A DNA stretch of 7,056 nucleotides, from positions 1 to 7,056 of the forward strand of contig JALSSM010000436.1 in NCBI GenBank assembly GCA_026984275.1. Direction: 5' to 3'. Positions 5,556 to 7,056 of this stretch are shown one piece after another (position 1 is the stretch's first letter; each line of letters starts with the position of its first letter). A program made the position numbers and the translations under genes. The DNA is from Gammaproteobacteria bacterium (GTDB taxonomy: Bacteria > Pseudomonadota > Gammaproteobacteria > CAJXQU01). A model generated the notes under the pieces. That model had not been told where the DNA came from and made no database searches. It saw only the letters and a list, made by a program, of their open reading frames with translations.

Positions 5556-5849
5556 ATGTCTGTCAATGTCGTTTTAGATCTACAGGTTAAACCTGAAAAC
5601 CGGGATGAACTCATTAACACACTAGAAGCTATTTTGCCCGATACCCGTGCCTATCAGGGATGCCAAAATATTAAGGTGACTTCCAATCAGGATGAACCCA
5701 ATAATATCGTTATTTTGGAGAAATGGGACAATCGTTCTGATCATGAAAGCTATATGAACTGGCGCGCTGAGCGAGGTGATCTGGAAAAGCTCGGGGCATT
5801 GCTATCGGAACCACCTGCGGTTCGTTATCTGGATCCGATTTCTGTTTAG
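5556..5849 (+). CDS. ABM-fold putative quinol monooxygenase (YgiN-like)
   Basis: A 97-residue single-domain protein of the antibiotic-biosynthesis-monooxygenase superfamily, a dimeric ferredoxin-like fold. YgiN-type members oxidise or bind quinols without a cofactor. The opening VVLDLQVKPENRDELINTLE (residues 5-24), the central YQGCQNIKV (33-41) and IVILEKWDNRSDHESYMNW (51-69) follow the usual beta-alpha-beta-beta order, including the conserved E-x-W strand and the following helix. The length is exactly typical. It is cytosolic, with no signal peptide. The 83-base gap from the sulfotransferase gene contains two inverted repeats, so it may be the last gene of the dehydrogenase unit or have its own promoter. 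Small ABM proteins are functionally diverse, so the quinol substrate is only a family guess. Confidence 0.85.
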   Translation: MSVNVVLDLQVKPENRDELINTLEAILPDTRAYQGCQNIKVTSNQDEPNNIVILEKWDNRSDHESYMNWRAERGDLEKLGALLSEPPAVRYLDPISV

Positions 5850-5878
5850 GAAAATCAACATTGATAAATATTCAAATC

Positions 5879-6373
5879 ATGATTATTAGGAACGCAAGCT
5901 ATTAGCAATGATAAATTACTGGAGTTATTTACATCTTAATTCCTTCGCCAGACATCAACATTTGGTGCTTTATCAAACCGAAGTGTTCAATGGTTGGTCA
6001 GAAATGGAAAAGGATTTCAACTAAAAACGACCGGCTCTTTTCTGCTGGTGAACCCGGCAGTAGTTTTTTGTTATTCTCGAAGGAGCATTTGCTCACTACA
6101 AAAAGCACCAAGATGAATATGCCTTCATCAGGGATTATCTACAAGGACAACAAATCGGTTTTATGAGTATGATTGGATAGCATGCTCGAGTTGGCGAGGC
6201 GATAGCAACTAAGAAAAGTATTGTGCTGGAAATTAATGCCAATCTATTCCACACCTTTCATGAAGAGTCACCGTTGGAGTTTGAAATTCTACTCATCAAT
6301 CTTGCCAGAGAACTAGCTCGAAGCTTGGCGTTCTGTCGATAATAAGCTTGTTCAACAATCCACTCGGGAATAG
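5879..6373 (+). pseudogene. Cyclic-nucleotide-binding-domain (Crp/Fnr-like sensor) protein, multiply broken
   Basis: Fragments in different frames add up to one CNBD protein of roughly 150-160 residues. ISNDKLLELFTS (about 5901-5936) ends at a TAA. FARHQHLVLYQTEVFNG (from 5947) is in another frame. STKNDRLFSAGEPGSSF (to about 6067) contains the GEPGSSF turn of the cNMP beta-roll. FVILEGAFAHYKKHQDEY and what follows run from about 6070 to 6330, and RSVDNKLVQQSTRE ends at the TAG at 6371-6373. A T6 run (6064-6069) short by one T explains the shift at GEPGSSF-FVILEG. An in-frame TAG at 6178-6180 interrupts SMIG-HARVGEAIATKK, and another shift lies near 6326. No helix-turn-helix is seen after the CNBD, so it was probably a sensor domain protein rather than a full Crp. 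ATG 5879 may be the old start. No ribosome site of note remains. Confidence 0.8.
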
Positions 6374-6428
6374 ACTGTATAAACTCCTGTTATATCAGAG
6401 AAATGCTGAACGGAAACATAATCATTTT

Positions 6429-7056
6429 CTATGATGGGTTAAAAGCTTCTGCCAGCCCTTTGTAAGTACGTTTACGGGCATCGAAACTATAGGTCACGTT
6501 GACGATCATCAACTCATCTACACCATAAATACCTGCAAGCTCATGCATTTCTGTAACACATTCATCAGCGCTACCAAGTATATAGGTGTCCATCGTTTCA
6601 TCAAAATAAGCTTGATCAGAAAGTGAGAGTTTCTTCTTTAAATCCAGCGCCTGATCGGGTGTGTATAATCTGTCACGCATACCATGTCAAATGCCTGCAC
6701 TTTCCAATAAACATGACTACTGGCAATATATTCCGCCTCTTCTCTGCTATCGCCAGTAATTGCCGCAACGGCAATTATGGCCTGTGGATTTTCGAACCCT
6801 GCTTTGGGTTGAAATGCCTTTCTGTATGCATTGATAATGGCAGGTGACCGTTCATGTGTACCAATAAATAAAGCAAGAGCAAACCCCGTACCCAATTGCC
6901 CAGCCAATTCTGAACTTCCACCTGATGATCCCAGCATCCAGAACTCCGGACTACCCGCATCTACTGGTTCGACACGAGTCTCTTTAAATGGATGATCATC
7001 TGATAAGCTGCCTTGTAAATAGGCGATCAATTCAGCACTCAACTGAGGATAATATT
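6429..7056 (-). pseudogene. Luciferase-like (LLM class) flavin monooxygenase, C-terminal part with one frameshift, cut by right edge
   Basis: The reading frame enters from the right edge (YPQLSAELIAYLQG) and carries the LLM hallmark EFWMLGSSGGSSELAGQLG followed by FALALFIG. It continues to SHVYWKVQAFDM, after which that frame soon hits a stop (6640-6638). The homologous continuation RDRLYTPDQALDLKKK is in another frame from about 6680 and runs to a TAG at 6431-6429, ending with DELMIVNVTYSFDARKRTYKGLAEAF. Loss of a single base near 6680-6686 accounts for it. The family uses reduced FMN and oxygen; the substrate is unknown. Full-length members have about 330-340 residues, so roughly the first 125 lie outside the window. 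Apart from this one indel the coding sequence is clean, so a sequencing error is as likely as a true pseudogene. It converges on the CNBD pseudogene with only 55 bases between them. Confidence 0.82.

Noticed and set aside
6421..6435. Stem ATCAT/ATGAT at the convergent end of the LLM gene
   Set aside because: The 5-base A/T-rich stem overlaps the stop codon and lacks G-C pairs; too weak to call a terminator.

Overview
The window reads as a piece of chromosome from an AT-leaning marine-type or environmental gammaproteobacterium. The basis is protein resemblance (YghU-type glutathione transferase, YgiD-type dioxygenase, PdxA family, type II PQQ dehydrogenase) plus Shine-Dalgarno sites and a Fur-box-like site. 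No rRNA, tRNA, CRISPR array, insertion sequence or phage gene was seen. All assignments come from reading the sequence, not from database searches.

Layout. Positions 1-1388 are a minus-strand unit. A doubly frameshifted small gene (1388-1177) leads into a YgiD/DODA-like class III extradiol dioxygenase (1177-410). This is followed 16 bases later by the N-terminal half of a YghU-like glutathione S-transferase that starts at TTG and runs off the left edge. Positions 1389-1492 are a divergent control region with two tandem palindromes. On the plus strand follow a divergent PdxA-family dehydrogenase (1493-2467) and a 162-base gap holding a 16/19 match to the classical Fur box. Then come a small membrane-segment ORF (2630-2887), a secreted PQQ alcohol dehydrogenase with a C-terminal cytochrome c (2884-4842), a P-loop sulfotransferase-family protein (4855-5472) and an ABM-fold monooxygenase (5556-5849). 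The right third is decaying: a cyclic-nucleotide-binding-domain pseudogene with several frameshifts and a nonsense codon (about 5879-6373), and, convergent to it, a luciferase-like flavin monooxygenase broken by one frameshift and cut by the window edge (7056-6429).

How the genes may work together. The PQQ enzyme would oxidise an alcohol or aldehyde in the periplasm. The PdxA-like enzyme, extradiol dioxygenase, ABM monooxygenase and GST are all families that recur around the oxidation of hydroxylated, phenolic or quinoid compounds. A joint catabolic or detoxifying role is reasonable but is only inferred. The most notable points are the Asp-x-Asp lanthanide-type metal signature in a heme-c-fused PQQ dehydrogenase, the Fur-like site ahead of that gene, and the A8 run where the small ORF shifts into the dehydrogenase frame. 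Four separate frame disruptions in 7 kb mean that either the locus is eroding or the assembly carries indel errors. The cyclic-nucleotide pseudogene looks genuinely degraded.
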